This document shows, piece by piece, positions 16,834 through 25,723 of a stretch of 64,000 bases of DNA. The notes under the pieces were generated by a model. The model ran no database searches, was not told the origin of the DNA, and saw only the letters and a list, made by a program, of their open reading frames with translations. Position numbers and translations under genes: made by a program. This DNA is from Tardiphaga sp. P9-11. GTDB taxonomy: Bacteria > Pseudomonadota > Alphaproteobacteria > Rhizobiales > Xanthobacteraceae. The DNA lies in the NCBI RefSeq assembly GCF_008329525.1, contig NZ_NPKQ01000001.1, positions 1 through 64,000 of the forward strand, in the 5' to 3' direction. The stretch's first letter is position 1. The number at the start of each line of letters is the position of its first letter.

Positions 16834-17603
16834 CGCGCGCACTCCTGATCATCGTTGCACTTGGCCTCGGAGCAGTCGCCCCGGCCCGCGCCGAGCAACT
16901 GATCGTCTCAGTGTCGAACCATCGCGTGACCGTGACGCCGAATTATGCCGGCGAGGAACTGGTGTTGTTCGGCGCGGTCGAGAAAGACGACAAGACACCG
17001 CCCGCCCGCAACAACTACAATCTCGTCGTCACCGTCAATGGGCCGCGCGCCGATCTTATGACCCGGCGCAAGGAGCGTCGCTTCGGCATCTGGATCAACA
17101 CCGATTCGCGCCAATTCCTGCAGGTGCCGTCCTATCTCTCCGTGTTTTCCAACCGGCCGATCGACGCCATTGCACCGGCCGACGTGCAGCGCCGCCAGCA
17201 GCTCGGAATCAATAACGTCCTGCTGACCCAGCGCGTCGGCACCGACTATGCCGACGTTGTGGCCACCGACCCGTTCCGGAGCGCCTTTGTGCGACTGCGC
17301 AAGGAACATGGACTGTATCGCGAGGAGACCTCCGCGGTGACATTCCTGACACCGACGCTGTTCCGAACCAGCATTCCGCTGCCCGCCGAAGTCCCCATCG
17401 GAACCTACGATGTCGAGATCAAGCTGTTCGCGGACGGTGCGCTGATCTCGAAAGCGGAGACCGCATTCGATATCGTCAAGGTCGGCTTCGAGCAGTTCGT
17501 CGCCAATGCCGCGCGCAATCACGGCTTCATCTACGGGCTGCTGACCGCAGCGATGGCGCTGATGTCGGGCTGGGCGGCCTCGATCGTGTTCAGGCGGGAT
17601 TGA
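16830..17603 (+). CDS. TIGR02186-family membrane-anchored periplasmic protein
   Basis: 257 residues. There is a signal peptide (~1-21, cut near ARA-EQ), a beta-rich outer domain with the family's opening (SVSNHRVTVTPNYAGEELVLFGAVE), and one C-terminal transmembrane helix (about 228-252) with a short cytoplasmic tail. This family of unknown function is characteristically found next to TauE/SafE transporters in alphaproteobacteria. Here the ATGA overlap makes a two-gene operon. A role as a periplasmic accessory of the exporter is inferred from neighbourhood only. Confidence 0.88.
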   Translation: MTRALLIIVALGLGAVAPARAEQLIVSVSNHRVTVTPNYAGEELVLFGAVEKDDKTPPARNNYNLVVTVNGPRADLMTRRKERRFGIWINTDSRQFLQVPSYLSVFSNRPIDAIAPADVQRRQQLGINNVLLTQRVGTDYADVVATDPFRSAFVRLRKEHGLYREETSAVTFLTPTLFRTSIPLPAEVPIGTYDVEIKLFADGALISKAETAFDIVKVGFEQFVANAARNHGFIYGLLTAAMALMSGWAASIVFRRD

Positions 17604-17648
17604 AAGCTCGCAGACCGCAGGATGCGGTAGAGCGGAGCGAAAACCATC

Positions 17649-18953
17649 CTACAAGAACACACCCACGCCCATAGCTACGACACTGATCAGCATCGCCGCC
17701 GTGGACAACCAGCCGAGCCAGTACAGCGGCCCCTTGATGACAAAGTCACCCATCACATCCTTCCGCCGTGACATCACCATCAGGAGTATCATCACCGGCA
17801 CGGCCAACACGCCGTTGATGACGGCGCTCCAGTACAGCGCCGAAATAGGGTTGATCGAGGTGAAGTTCAGCGCGATGCCGATCGCCGCGGAGAGCGCCAG
17901 CACGGAGTAGAACGCCACCGCCTCGCGCGGCTTGCGATCAAGGCCGACCAGCCAGCGCTGGCCTTCGCCGACCGCATAGGCGGTCGAACCTGCCAGCACG
18001 GGAACCGCCAGCAGGCCGGTACCAACGATACCCAGCGCGAAGATCCATTCCGCAAATGCGCCAGCAATGGGGCGCAATGCCTCTGCCGCTTGCGCCGAGG
18101 TTTCGATGTCGGTCTTGCCGGTGGCATTCAGTGTCGCTGCCGCGGTGATGATGATCGACAATGCGATCAGGTTGGAGAACGCCATTCCGACCACGGTATC
18201 GGCGCGGATGCGCCAGAACTCCATGGCGGCGCCGAGCGGCTTTTCGATCAGCGGGGACTTGTCGGGATCGATGCGCTCGTCCTCGGCCTCCTGCGAGGCT
18301 TGCCAGAAGAACAGGTAGGGTGAGATGGTCGTGCCGAAAATGGCGACCACAGTGGTGAGATAGTCCCCACTCCAGGTGAAGCGCGGCACCAGGATGCCCA
18401 TAAGGGCCGCGCTCCAATCCACCTTCACGACGGCGAGCGCGGCGACATACGAAAACAAGCACAGAGTCAGCCACTTCAGCACCGAGACATAGCGTCTGTA
18501 GTCGAAGAAGATCTGCGCACCGACCGAGAGCACGCCGAACAACACGACATAGACAATGCCGGGGCCGCCGATCAGCAGCTTGGTGGCGTCGGCCATCGCG
18601 CCGAGATCAGCCGCGATGTTGATGGTATTGGCGATGAACAGCAGCGAGACGATAAGATGCAGCAGCGGTGCCGAATAATGTCGGCAGACATTGCCGGCAA
18701 TGCCGCGACCTGTGACGCTACCGACGCGGCCCGAGATCTCCTGAATCGCCGCCATCAACGGGAAAGTCAGCAGCATGGTCCAGCCAATGCCGTAACCCAG
18801 TTGCGCGCCGGCCTGACTGTAAGTGCCGATCCCCGACGGATCGTCGTCCGAGGCCCCGGTAATCAGACCGGGGCCGAGTGCTTTCAGGAAACTCCTGGGA
18901 ACAGAGGCTTCCGTCGTCGGTTCGTCCGGCTTCGTGGCTGACTCGTCCGACAT
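17649..18953 (-). CDS. Nramp-family divalent metal transporter
   Basis: 434 residues from the ATG at 18953, preceded by AGGTGGAAG. The frame runs on to 19481 but the extra sequence is the antisense of the neighbouring gene. About eleven transmembrane helices. The first carries SDDDPSGIGTYSQAGAQLGYG, the metal-coordinating D-P-x-x region of TM1 in Nramp proteins. TISPYLFFWQASQEAEDE is the conserved cytoplasmic loop. MntH-type members import Mn2+ or Fe2+ with protons; this branch (NRAMP-related, often annotated divalent metal cation transporter) may differ in metal. It follows the MBL-hydrolase gene by 74 bp on the same strand. Confidence 0.88.
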   Translation of the reverse strand: MSDESATKPDEPTTEASVPRSFLKALGPGLITGASDDDPSGIGTYSQAGAQLGYGIGWTMLLTFPLMAAIQEISGRVGSVTGRGIAGNVCRHYSAPLLHLIVSLLFIANTINIAADLGAMADATKLLIGGPGIVYVVLFGVLSVGAQIFFDYRRYVSVLKWLTLCLFSYVAALAVVKVDWSAALMGILVPRFTWSGDYLTTVVAIFGTTISPYLFFWQASQEAEDERIDPDKSPLIEKPLGAAMEFWRIRADTVVGMAFSNLIALSIIITAAATLNATGKTDIETSAQAAEALRPIAGAFAEWIFALGIVGTGLLAVPVLAGSTAYAVGEGQRWLVGLDRKPREAVAFYSVLALSAAIGIALNFTSINPISALYWSAVINGVLAVPVMILLMVMSRRKDVMGDFVIKGPLYWLGWLSTAAMLISVVAMGVGVFL

Positions 18954-19027
18954 CTTCCACCTGCGCTCTGACGGCACGGCAACGTACCACTGGCAGCTAA
19001 CGTTCCGAATCAGGGACTGGCAATGGG

Positions 19028-19792
19028 CTAGATCAAGGTCCGCACGCCTGGTTCGAGGATACGCAAACGGGCACCGAAGCCCAGCGTGTCGAAGGATGCG
19101 CGCAGATCGCCGGCGGTCTGTTTGAAATGCGCCCATCCATCGGTGTGTACCGGCACAATCGTCGCATCGGGAAACGCGCGCGCCGTCTCGATCGTGTCGT
19201 TGGTGTCCATGGTGAGGTGAAATGGCCCGCGGGTTTGCGCCGCGCCGGCGAAGGGCAGCACCACGCCGGCCGGAAAACGCCGCGCGACCTCGGCGACGCC
19301 ATCGAACCAGACGGTGTCGCCTGTAATGTAGATCGGCCTGCTCTCCGGTGCGTTCGAGCTCAGCACGAATCCGATGACATCGCCCGACAGCGGCTCGATG
19401 CCGGCCGGGCCATGACGTGCGGGCGTCGCGGTGATCGTCAGCGATCGACCATCCTTGCCGGCGAGCTCGGTGCTGTCCCATGGCGCGAGACCTTCGACAT
19501 CCCCACCGAGGCGCTTGGCGCCCGCAATGGTTGTCAGCACGCGCGGCGCGTGACGCAGGAAATCGCGCCCGGAATTATCAAGATTGTCGGAGTGCTGATC
19601 GTGACTGAGCAGCACCGCGTCGACCGCGCCGACTTGCGCAGCGGAGATCGCGGGACCGACGAGTTTTTCCAGCGTGACATGCGGCAGCTTGTAGGCGCCC
19701 GGATGATCGAAAGTCGGATCGGTGAGCAGCCGGAAGCCGCCGAATTCAATCAGCGCGGTGGGTCCGCCAATCAAAGTGATGGTGAGAGACAT
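19028..19792 (-). CDS. Metallo-beta-lactamase-fold hydrolase (UlaG-like)
   Basis: 254 residues. The MBL-fold core has the metal-binding SHDQHSDNLD (about 73-82), further histidines at ATPARHGP, and ITGDTVWFDG, where Asp is a bridging ligand. The sequence resembles the UlaG/L-ascorbate-6-phosphate lactonase-like branch, which hydrolyses lactones or phosphodiesters; the substrate here is unknown. It starts three bases after the stop of the EamA exporter with an AGGAG site lying over that stop, so the two are translationally coupled, probably under the LysR regulator at 20818. Confidence 0.85.
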   Translation of the reverse strand: MSLTITLIGGPTALIEFGGFRLLTDPTFDHPGAYKLPHVTLEKLVGPAISAAQVGAVDAVLLSHDQHSDNLDNSGRDFLRHAPRVLTTIAGAKRLGGDVEGLAPWDSTELAGKDGRSLTITATPARHGPAGIEPLSGDVIGFVLSSNAPESRPIYITGDTVWFDGVAEVARRFPAGVVLPFAGAAQTRGPFHLTMDTNDTIETARAFPDATIVPVHTDGWAHFKQTAGDLRASFDTLGFGARLRILEPGVRTLI

Positions 19793-19795
19793 GAA

Positions 19796-20722
19796 CTACT
19801 CCTGTCGCAGAGGTGCTGGTGAAGCGGCTGGTCTGGTGACGAGATAGATACCGAGGGCGACCGGGACGATCCCCAGAAGATCACGAATTTCGACATGCTC
19901 GCCGAGCACCATCCACGCGAACAGCATTCCGAGAGGCGGCATCAGGAAGTGATAGGCGCTGGCAGCGGTGGCGCCGCAGGTCTTCAGGAGATGAAACCAC
20001 AGCAGATAACCGAGGATAGAACCGCCCAATGTCAGGAATGCAAACGAACCGATCAATCGCGCACTCGGCACGATCGCGCCAATATCGGAAAACGTGAGCG
20101 CCACCGGAATCAGCACTACGCCGGCCACAAGATTCTGCACGCCGTTGCCGAGCCACAAGCTGCCCTTCGGTGCCAGCAGCTTGAACAGGATCGTCCCGGT
20201 CACGATGGATGCGAGCGATGCCAGCGTGAATACGATGCCCTGCGCGCTGTCGGTGCCCACCGATATGCGGTGCCAGACGATCGACGTGACGCCAGCGATG
20301 CCAAGCAAGAGCCCGGCGACCTTGCGTCCGGTGAGCGGCTCCTTCAGCAACAGTGCTGCGAACACGGCCGTAAATACCGGGTTTGCGCTGACGACCAGGC
20401 CGCCGAGACCGGCGGAGACGGTTTGCAGGCCGGTATAGCCGAGGCCGAGATACAACGCGTTATTGGCGAGGCCGATGACGGCGTAGGCCGCGACATCGCG
20501 CCAGGACAGCGACCACGCATTCCGGCGCAGGGCAGAAATGCCAAGGATCAGAACACCCGCAATCGAGAACCGCGCGGCGAGCAGAATGAGCGGCGGGCAA
20601 TCGGTGACGGCGATCTTCCCTGCGACGAAGGAGAAACTCCAGAGCAGACAGAAGATGCCGATATAGATCGGCAGTGGATTGAAGGCGGCACGGGGAACCG
20701 CGACTGACGGCGCGATGGACAT
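19796..20722 (-). CDS. EamA/DMT-family exporter
   Basis: 308 residues with ten predicted transmembrane helices in two EamA repeats (each about 140 residues). The second begins near VFTLASLASIVTGTILFKLLAP. Drug/metabolite transporters of this kind export amino acids, nucleosides or toxic metabolites; the substrate cannot be told. It diverges from a LysR regulator across 95 bp and is coupled to the downstream MBL hydrolase. A LysR/exporter/hydrolase trio suggests handling of one small molecule. Confidence 0.9.
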   Translation of the reverse strand: MSIAPSVAVPRAAFNPLPIYIGIFCLLWSFSFVAGKIAVTDCPPLILLAARFSIAGVLILGISALRRNAWSLSWRDVAAYAVIGLANNALYLGLGYTGLQTVSAGLGGLVVSANPVFTAVFAALLLKEPLTGRKVAGLLLGIAGVTSIVWHRISVGTDSAQGIVFTLASLASIVTGTILFKLLAPKGSLWLGNGVQNLVAGVVLIPVALTFSDIGAIVPSARLIGSFAFLTLGGSILGYLLWFHLLKTCGATAASAYHFLMPPLGMLFAWMVLGEHVEIRDLLGIVPVALGIYLVTRPAASPAPLRQE

Positions 20723-20763
20723 CGGAAATCTCCTTTGCCGCTGGTCTAAGCGCCTGCCTTCTC

Positions 20764-20778
20764 ATTTGGAAATTAAAT
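20764..20778. promoter_or_regulatory. Candidate LysR box (EamA operon / LysR gene)
   Basis: ATTT-N7-AAAT at 20764-20778 in the 95-bp divergent gap, fitting the loose T-N11-A pattern of LysR-type sites. It is AT-rich and short, so the assignment is weak. Confidence 0.4.
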
Positions 20779-20817
20779 GATATACTTGGTGTCAGTTGAA
20801 AATCGAATGGACAGCCT

Positions 20818-21681
20818 ATGCTGGATCTCGAACTCCTGCGCAGCTTCGTTTCGGTGGTCGATGCCCGCGGCTTTACCCGCGCCGGCGAGCGCGTTCACCG
20901 CACCCAATCCACCGTCAGCCAGCAAATCAAGCGACTGGAAGAGGATATCGGCCAGCCGCTGCTGAACCGCACCGGCAAGGACGTGACGCCGACCGAAGCC
21001 GGCGAACGGCTGTTGTCCTATGCGCGACGGCTGCTGTCGCTGGCGGAGGAAGCCCGCGACGTGCTGGCCCGGCCGACCAATGAAGGCGCTGTCAGGCTCG
21101 GCATCCCCGAGGATTTCGCGGCCTATCGCCTGACCGAATTGCTGGCGAATTTTTCGCGGTCGCGGCCCGGCTTGCGGCTCGACGTGCGCGCCGACCAGAG
21201 CACGTATTTGCGCCGCGATCTCGAACGCGGCGAACTCGACCTGGCACTGTTCAAGCGCGCCGCCGGTGAGAAAGGTGGCATTGCGGTATGGCCCGAGCGG
21301 ATCCATTGGGTCACGAGCAAGGCGCATCCGATCGACCCTGCCATCCGGTCGGTCCCGTTGATCGGCTTTCCCGCCGGCTGCCTTTACCGGACCCGCGCGA
21401 TCCATGCCATTGAGGCAGCAGGCCGCAGCTGGCACATGGCCTATACGAGCTCCGGCCTCGCCGGCATCCAGGCCGCGGTCGCCGCCGGACTTGGCCTCAG
21501 TATTCTGTCCGACATGGCTATCCAGGCCGACCATCGCATCCTGACCGCGAAAGAAGGCTTCGCGCCGATCGACCAGACTGAAGTGACGCTGATGGCCGCT
21601 CCCGACGCGAGCCCGGCAACGCTGCGGCTTGCCGACCACCTCGCCGAGTTCTGCGATACGGTGCAGGCGAAGGCGGCGTAA
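20818..21681 (+). CDS. LysR-family transcriptional regulator
   Basis: 287 residues. The N-terminal winged helix (LELLRSFVSVVDARGFTRAGERVHRTQSTVSQQIKRLEEDIGQPLLNRTG, spanning about 2-52) is standard for LysR, followed by a periplasmic-binding-like effector domain from residue ~90. The ATG at 20818 gives the usual start. It diverges from the EamA exporter, its likely target, and a T-N11-A-like site lies in the gap. The inducer is unknown. Confidence 0.92.
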   Translation: MLDLELLRSFVSVVDARGFTRAGERVHRTQSTVSQQIKRLEEDIGQPLLNRTGKDVTPTEAGERLLSYARRLLSLAEEARDVLARPTNEGAVRLGIPEDFAAYRLTELLANFSRSRPGLRLDVRADQSTYLRRDLERGELDLALFKRAAGEKGGIAVWPERIHWVTSKAHPIDPAIRSVPLIGFPAGCLYRTRAIHAIEAAGRSWHMAYTSSGLAGIQAAVAAGLGLSILSDMAIQADHRILTAKEGFAPIDQTEVTLMAAPDASPATLRLADHLAEFCDTVQAKAA

Positions 21682-21761
21682 GGCCGCTCTTTCCTTCAAA
21701 TACTCGTCGGTTTGCAAGGCCATGGAAGCCATGCTTCAGACACGCGCCCAGGGAGCCCTCC

Positions 21762-22295
21762 ATGCCGACATCCAACGCTGTGACTGTCGAGGCTCTGAGT
21801 TCCGCTTCGTTCGAGCCCTTCGGGTGGGTGCTCGGCAAAACCGATCCGCTCAAAAAAGACGCGGTCGGTTTTCGAAGCCCGGCGAGCGATTTCTGGCACG
21901 AACATTTCTTTGACCCTGGCACGGGAGGCAACACCGAGGTCTTGTGGGTGGAGTATCGTGACAACAATCCGCTTGTCTCAAAGCTCGAAGTCCATCACCT
22001 GACCCAGCAGGCGGTCGTGCCTCTCACAAAAGAGATCGTTCAGGTCCTTTGCTTGAGTAACGCAAACCAGACGCCTGACCTGTCGACACTCCGAGCTTAT
22101 CGCTTGTCTCCCGGTGTCGGAATCTGCATGCGACCCGGCGTTTGGCACGCAACGCGCGCCGACAATGCGACCTGCCTGATGCTGACCCGTGGCTCAACGA
22201 CTGAGGACCTCATTGACCATCTCGTCAACAGACAGCCCGCAAAGGAGTCTGCCATCCTGGAAATCCCGCAGGTTCGCCTGATCCAGGCAGTATGA
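21762..22295 (+). CDS. Ureidoglycolate lyase-like (AllA family) cupin protein
   Basis: 177 residues. The pattern LEVHHLTQQAVVPL, then YRLSPGVGICMRPGVWHATRADNATCLMLTRGSTTEDLI is that of the AllA-family cupin fold, where the histidines and the PGVWH segment line the active site. Classical AllA converts ureidoglycolate to glyoxylate and urea in allantoin breakdown. No other purine-catabolism gene is visible here, so the true substrate is uncertain. It stands 80 bp after the LysR gene on the same strand and may be independent of it. Confidence 0.72.
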   Translation: MPTSNAVTVEALSSASFEPFGWVLGKTDPLKKDAVGFRSPASDFWHEHFFDPGTGGNTEVLWVEYRDNNPLVSKLEVHHLTQQAVVPLTKEIVQVLCLSNANQTPDLSTLRAYRLSPGVGICMRPGVWHATRADNATCLMLTRGSTTEDLIDHLVNRQPAKESAILEIPQVRLIQAV

Positions 22296-22314
22296 CGATG
22301 TATGAAATGTCGCT

Positions 22315-23007
22315 CTAGCAACAGCGCGATGCAGCGATCGCGTGCATGCGGCGGTCGCCGAGCACGTGAGCGACGAAACCAAGGGTCTGGAAGATTCGCG
22401 CGAATGCCGCATCGCGGATGTTGAGCCCGCCGGTATAGGCGCCGAAGGCCGGCATCACCGCGCGCGTACCGTCGCTCGCAAAGCAACGACGTTCGACGGC
22501 GCGACCGCGCGTGCTGACGCGCGCTTTTGGATGCAAGTGACCGGCAATCTCGCCGGCAGCACCAGTCGGCTCATGACGGAAGGTGATCGGGCCGATGGCG
22601 ACTTCTTCCGCGACGGTGCCGCCAAGCTCCGGCGGCAATGCGGGATCGTGATTGCCTGAGATCCAGATCCAGTCACGGCGCATCTGCAATGCAGCCAGCA
22701 GGTCGCGATTGGCCGGTGACAACCGCTCATGGGCGTCACGGTCGTGGAAACTGTCGCCGAGAGCAATCACCGTGCGCGGATCGTGACGCGCGATCACCGC
22801 ACCGAGGCGACCAAGCGTTGCGATCGTATCATAGGGCGGCAGCAGCACGCCGCGATTGGCATAGCTCGATCCCTTTTCGAGATGCAGGTCGGACACCACG
22901 AGAAGCTTCTGCTCTTCCCAATACAAGGCGCCCGACAGGTCCGCAGCTAGCGTGACGCCAGCGATGCTGACGGTGCTCATATCGGCGGTGACGATTTCAG
23001 CTTGCAT
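22315..23007 (-). CDS. pdeM: Ligase-associated DNA damage response endonuclease PdeM
   Basis: 230 residues. A calcineurin-like metallophosphoesterase with the expected metal motifs in order: SDLHLEKGSSYA (~40), GDSFHD (~84), GNHD (~116) and GHLHPKA (~155). The subfamily (TIGR04123) is defined by its association with a DEXH helicase, an MBL exonuclease and an ATP-dependent DNA ligase. It lies 38 bp downstream of the helicase on the same strand, but the exonuclease and ligase are about 7 kb away. It may start at the internal Met10 (22980), as the first nine residues look unconserved. Confidence 0.9.
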   Translation of the reverse strand: MQAEIVTADMSTVSIAGVTLAADLSGALYWEEQKLLVVSDLHLEKGSSYANRGVLLPPYDTIATLGRLGAVIARHDPRTVIALGDSFHDRDAHERLSPANRDLLAALQMRRDWIWISGNHDPALPPELGGTVAEEVAIGPITFRHEPTGAAGEIAGHLHPKARVSTRGRAVERRCFASDGTRAVMPAFGAYTGGLNIRDAAFARIFQTLGFVAHVLGDRRMHAIAASRCC

Positions 23008-23045
23008 GGTGCTCTTTTAAGACGAATGCGAGATTCGCAAAACCC

Positions 23046-25628
23046 CTACGATTCTGTCTCTTCGAATCCCGCCGCCTCTTTCACGAGTTCCTCGGCGGCT
23101 TCCGCCAGGAGCTCGTCCGATGCCTCGCCGTATACCGCTTCACGGCCGATTTCCAACATCACCGGCACCGCCAGCGGCGAGACGCGGTCGAGCTCCCGGT
23201 GAATGATGCGGCCCTGAATACGCGTCAGCATGTCGCTCAATCGCCGAATATCCAGCAATCCCGTCGCCGCGTCGGCACGCGCGGCACGCAGCAGCACATG
23301 ATCGGGCTGATGCTTGCGCAGCACGTCGTAGATCAGGTCCGTGGAGAACAGCACCTGACGGCGCGATTTCTCCTCGCCGGTGAAACGCGTATGGATCAGC
23401 CCCGAGATCACCGCGCAGGTGCGGAACGTGCGCTTCATCAGCGCCGATTCCGCGAGCCAGGCTTCGAGATCGTCGCCGAGCATGTCGGGATCGAACAGAG
23501 CCGCGAGATCGAGCCTGCCCTGCCTGATCATATGCGACATGTCGCCAAGGCCCCATATGGCCAGTGCATATTCATTGGCGACGAAGCCGAGCGGCCGCGC
23601 ACGAGCGCGTTCAAGACGGCGCGTCAGCAGCATGCCCAGTGTCTGATGCGCGAGGCGGCCTTCGAACGGATAGCAGACGAGGTAATGCTTATCGGCGCGC
23701 GGAAAGGTTTCGACCATCAGTTCGCGCGTGCCGGGCACATGCGAGACATGAGCCTGCAACGACAGCCATTCGCGCACCTGATCGGGCAAGCCTTTCCAGG
23801 CGCGCTCATCATCCAGCAATTTGCGCACGCGTTCCGCGAGATAGGTCGAGAGCGGAAACTTGCCGCCCATATAAGACGGCACTTTCGCGTCCTTGTCATG
23901 GGCGCGCGAAACATAGACCTGATCCTCGACCAGGGATTCGTAGCACACGACTTCCCCGCCAAACACGAATGTGTCGCCGACAACGAGACCTTCAATGAAA
24001 TATTCCTCGATCTGGCCGAGCATGCGTCCCCCGCGCGCCAGCGCACCAGTGACACCCTTTTTGCTCTTTCCGCTGCCTCCGCGCAGCAGCCGCACCTTCA
24101 GCATCGTATCCTCGACGATGGTGCCGACATTCATGCGATACATCTGGCGCACCTTGGGATTGGTGACGCGCCATTTGCCCGAGGCGTCCTGCTTGATACG
24201 GGCGAAACGTTCATAGATTTTCAGCGCATAGCCGCCGGACGCCACAAATTCCACGGTGTCGTCGAAGTCGACACGCGACAGCTCGGCATAGGGCGCCGCC
24301 GAGCGCACTTCGTCATAAAGATCGTCGGCACGAAACGGAGCGCCGCACGCACAGCCGAGCACGTGCTGCGCTAGCACATCGAGCGAGCCGGTCCGCAACG
24401 GCGGTGTGTCCTGTGCATTTTCGGCAACGGCATCGATGGCGACACGACATTCGAGCACCTCAAACCGATTGGCCGGAACCAGCACGGCGCGCGAGGCTTC
24501 GTCGATGCGGTGATTGGCGCGGCCGATCCGTTGCATCAGTCGCGACGCGCCCTTGGGCGCGCCGACATTGACGACAAGATCGACATCGCCCCAGTCGACG
24601 CCGAGATCGAGCGAAGACGTACAGACCACGCCGCGCAGCTTGCCAGCCGACATCGCGTCCTCGACCTTGCGGCGCTGCGCGACGTCGAGGGAGCCATGAT
24701 GGAGCGCGATGGCGAGGCCATCGTCATTCATGCGCCAGAGATCCTGGAACAGCATCTCGGCCTGACTGCGGGTATTGACGAAGACCAGCGTGGTCTTGTT
24801 GGCCTTGATGAGATCGTAGATCTCGCCGAGCGCATGGCGCGCGGAATGGCCGGCCCATGGCAGGCGTTCCTTCGTGTCGAGCATTTCGACCACCGGCTCG
24901 GCCGCGCCGCCGGCGACAACGATATCGGCAGAGACGCTCTCGCCAACAGGCTGCGGCACCAGGAAGCGCGCCAGTGATTCAGGCTCGGCGACGGTTGCCG
25001 ACAGGCCGATAACGCGCATGTCCGGCGCGAGTTTCCACAGCCGGGCGAGCCCGAGCGAGAGCAGATCGCCGCGCTTCGACGTCACCAGCGCATGTAACTC
25101 GTCGAGCACGACACGCTTGAGCGACGAAAACAGATATGGCGCATCGTCGGACGACAGTAGCAACGCAAGCTGTTCCGGCGTGGTCAACAGGATGTCCGGC
25201 GGATAGCGCCTCTGCCGCGCGCGGCGCGACACCGGCGTGTCGCCGGTGCGGGTCTCGATCTTGATCGGCAGCAGCATATCCGCGATCGGCGTTTCCAGAT
25301 TGCGCGCAATGTCGACGGCGAGAGCTTTCAGCGGAGAGATATAAAGCGTGTGCAGCCCTTGCCCACGCTGGACGCTACGGCCGGTAGAGATCACTTTGCT
25401 ACCGGATTGCTCGCCCTGAGCACCGCTCAGTTCTGCCAGCGTCGGCAGGAAGCCGGCCAGCGTCTTGCCCGCGCCGGTCGGCGCGATCAGCAGCGCCGAC
25501 CGATCGTCCCTGGCCTTCTGCAGCAGCGCCAATTGATGTTCGCGCGGCGACCAGCCGCGCATGGCGAACCAGCGCAGGAAGTGATCGGGCAGCAGGTCGG
25601 GTTTGGCAACGGGTTTACGAGGCGGCAC
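23046..25628 (-). CDS. Ligase-associated DNA damage response DEXH-box helicase (Lhr-type)
   Basis: 860 residues from a GTG start. The SF2 helicase core has Walker A APTGAGKTLAG (~50), TTPEQLALLLS, VLDELHAL (DExH box, ~170), GLSATVAEPESLARF (motif III), then a second RecA domain with FVNTRSQAE, CTSSLDLGVDWGDVD and QRIGRANHR. A winged helix and the Lhr-type C-terminal region follow, where CGAPFRADDL lies at the boundary. TIGR04121-type helicases unwind damaged DNA together with PdeM, an exonuclease and a ligase. A palindromic repeat follows upstream at 25653. The gene is probably co-transcribed with pdeM. Confidence 0.93.
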   Translation of the reverse strand: MPPRKPVAKPDLLPDHFLRWFAMRGWSPREHQLALLQKARDDRSALLIAPTGAGKTLAGFLPTLAELSGAQGEQSGSKVISTGRSVQRGQGLHTLYISPLKALAVDIARNLETPIADMLLPIKIETRTGDTPVSRRARQRRYPPDILLTTPEQLALLLSSDDAPYLFSSLKRVVLDELHALVTSKRGDLLSLGLARLWKLAPDMRVIGLSATVAEPESLARFLVPQPVGESVSADIVVAGGAAEPVVEMLDTKERLPWAGHSARHALGEIYDLIKANKTTLVFVNTRSQAEMLFQDLWRMNDDGLAIALHHGSLDVAQRRKVEDAMSAGKLRGVVCTSSLDLGVDWGDVDLVVNVGAPKGASRLMQRIGRANHRIDEASRAVLVPANRFEVLECRVAIDAVAENAQDTPPLRTGSLDVLAQHVLGCACGAPFRADDLYDEVRSAAPYAELSRVDFDDTVEFVASGGYALKIYERFARIKQDASGKWRVTNPKVRQMYRMNVGTIVEDTMLKVRLLRGGSGKSKKGVTGALARGGRMLGQIEEYFIEGLVVGDTFVFGGEVVCYESLVEDQVYVSRAHDKDAKVPSYMGGKFPLSTYLAERVRKLLDDERAWKGLPDQVREWLSLQAHVSHVPGTRELMVETFPRADKHYLVCYPFEGRLAHQTLGMLLTRRLERARARPLGFVANEYALAIWGLGDMSHMIRQGRLDLAALFDPDMLGDDLEAWLAESALMKRTFRTCAVISGLIHTRFTGEEKSRRQVLFSTDLIYDVLRKHQPDHVLLRAARADAATGLLDIRRLSDMLTRIQGRIIHRELDRVSPLAVPVMLEIGREAVYGEASDELLAEAAEELVKEAAGFEETES

Positions 25629-25652
25629 GCGACAGAGTTAGGCATTTATCGT

Positions 25653-25709
25653 CGGCATTGCGAGGTCAAGAAAGCTGGCTTACCGGCTTTCCCGCGCTCG
25701 CAATGACGG
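25653..25709. repeat. Palindromic intergenic repeat (57 bp)
   Basis: Outer inverted repeat CGGCATTGCGAG / CTCGCAATGACGG with an inner stem AAAGCTGG-CTTA-CCGGCTTT. The CATTGCGAG end motif resembles dispersed intergenic repeats of Bradyrhizobium-type genomes. It lies exactly at the border between the helicase gene and the binding-protein pair. Confidence 0.65.
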
Positions 25710-25723
25710 CGAGACTGAAGACG

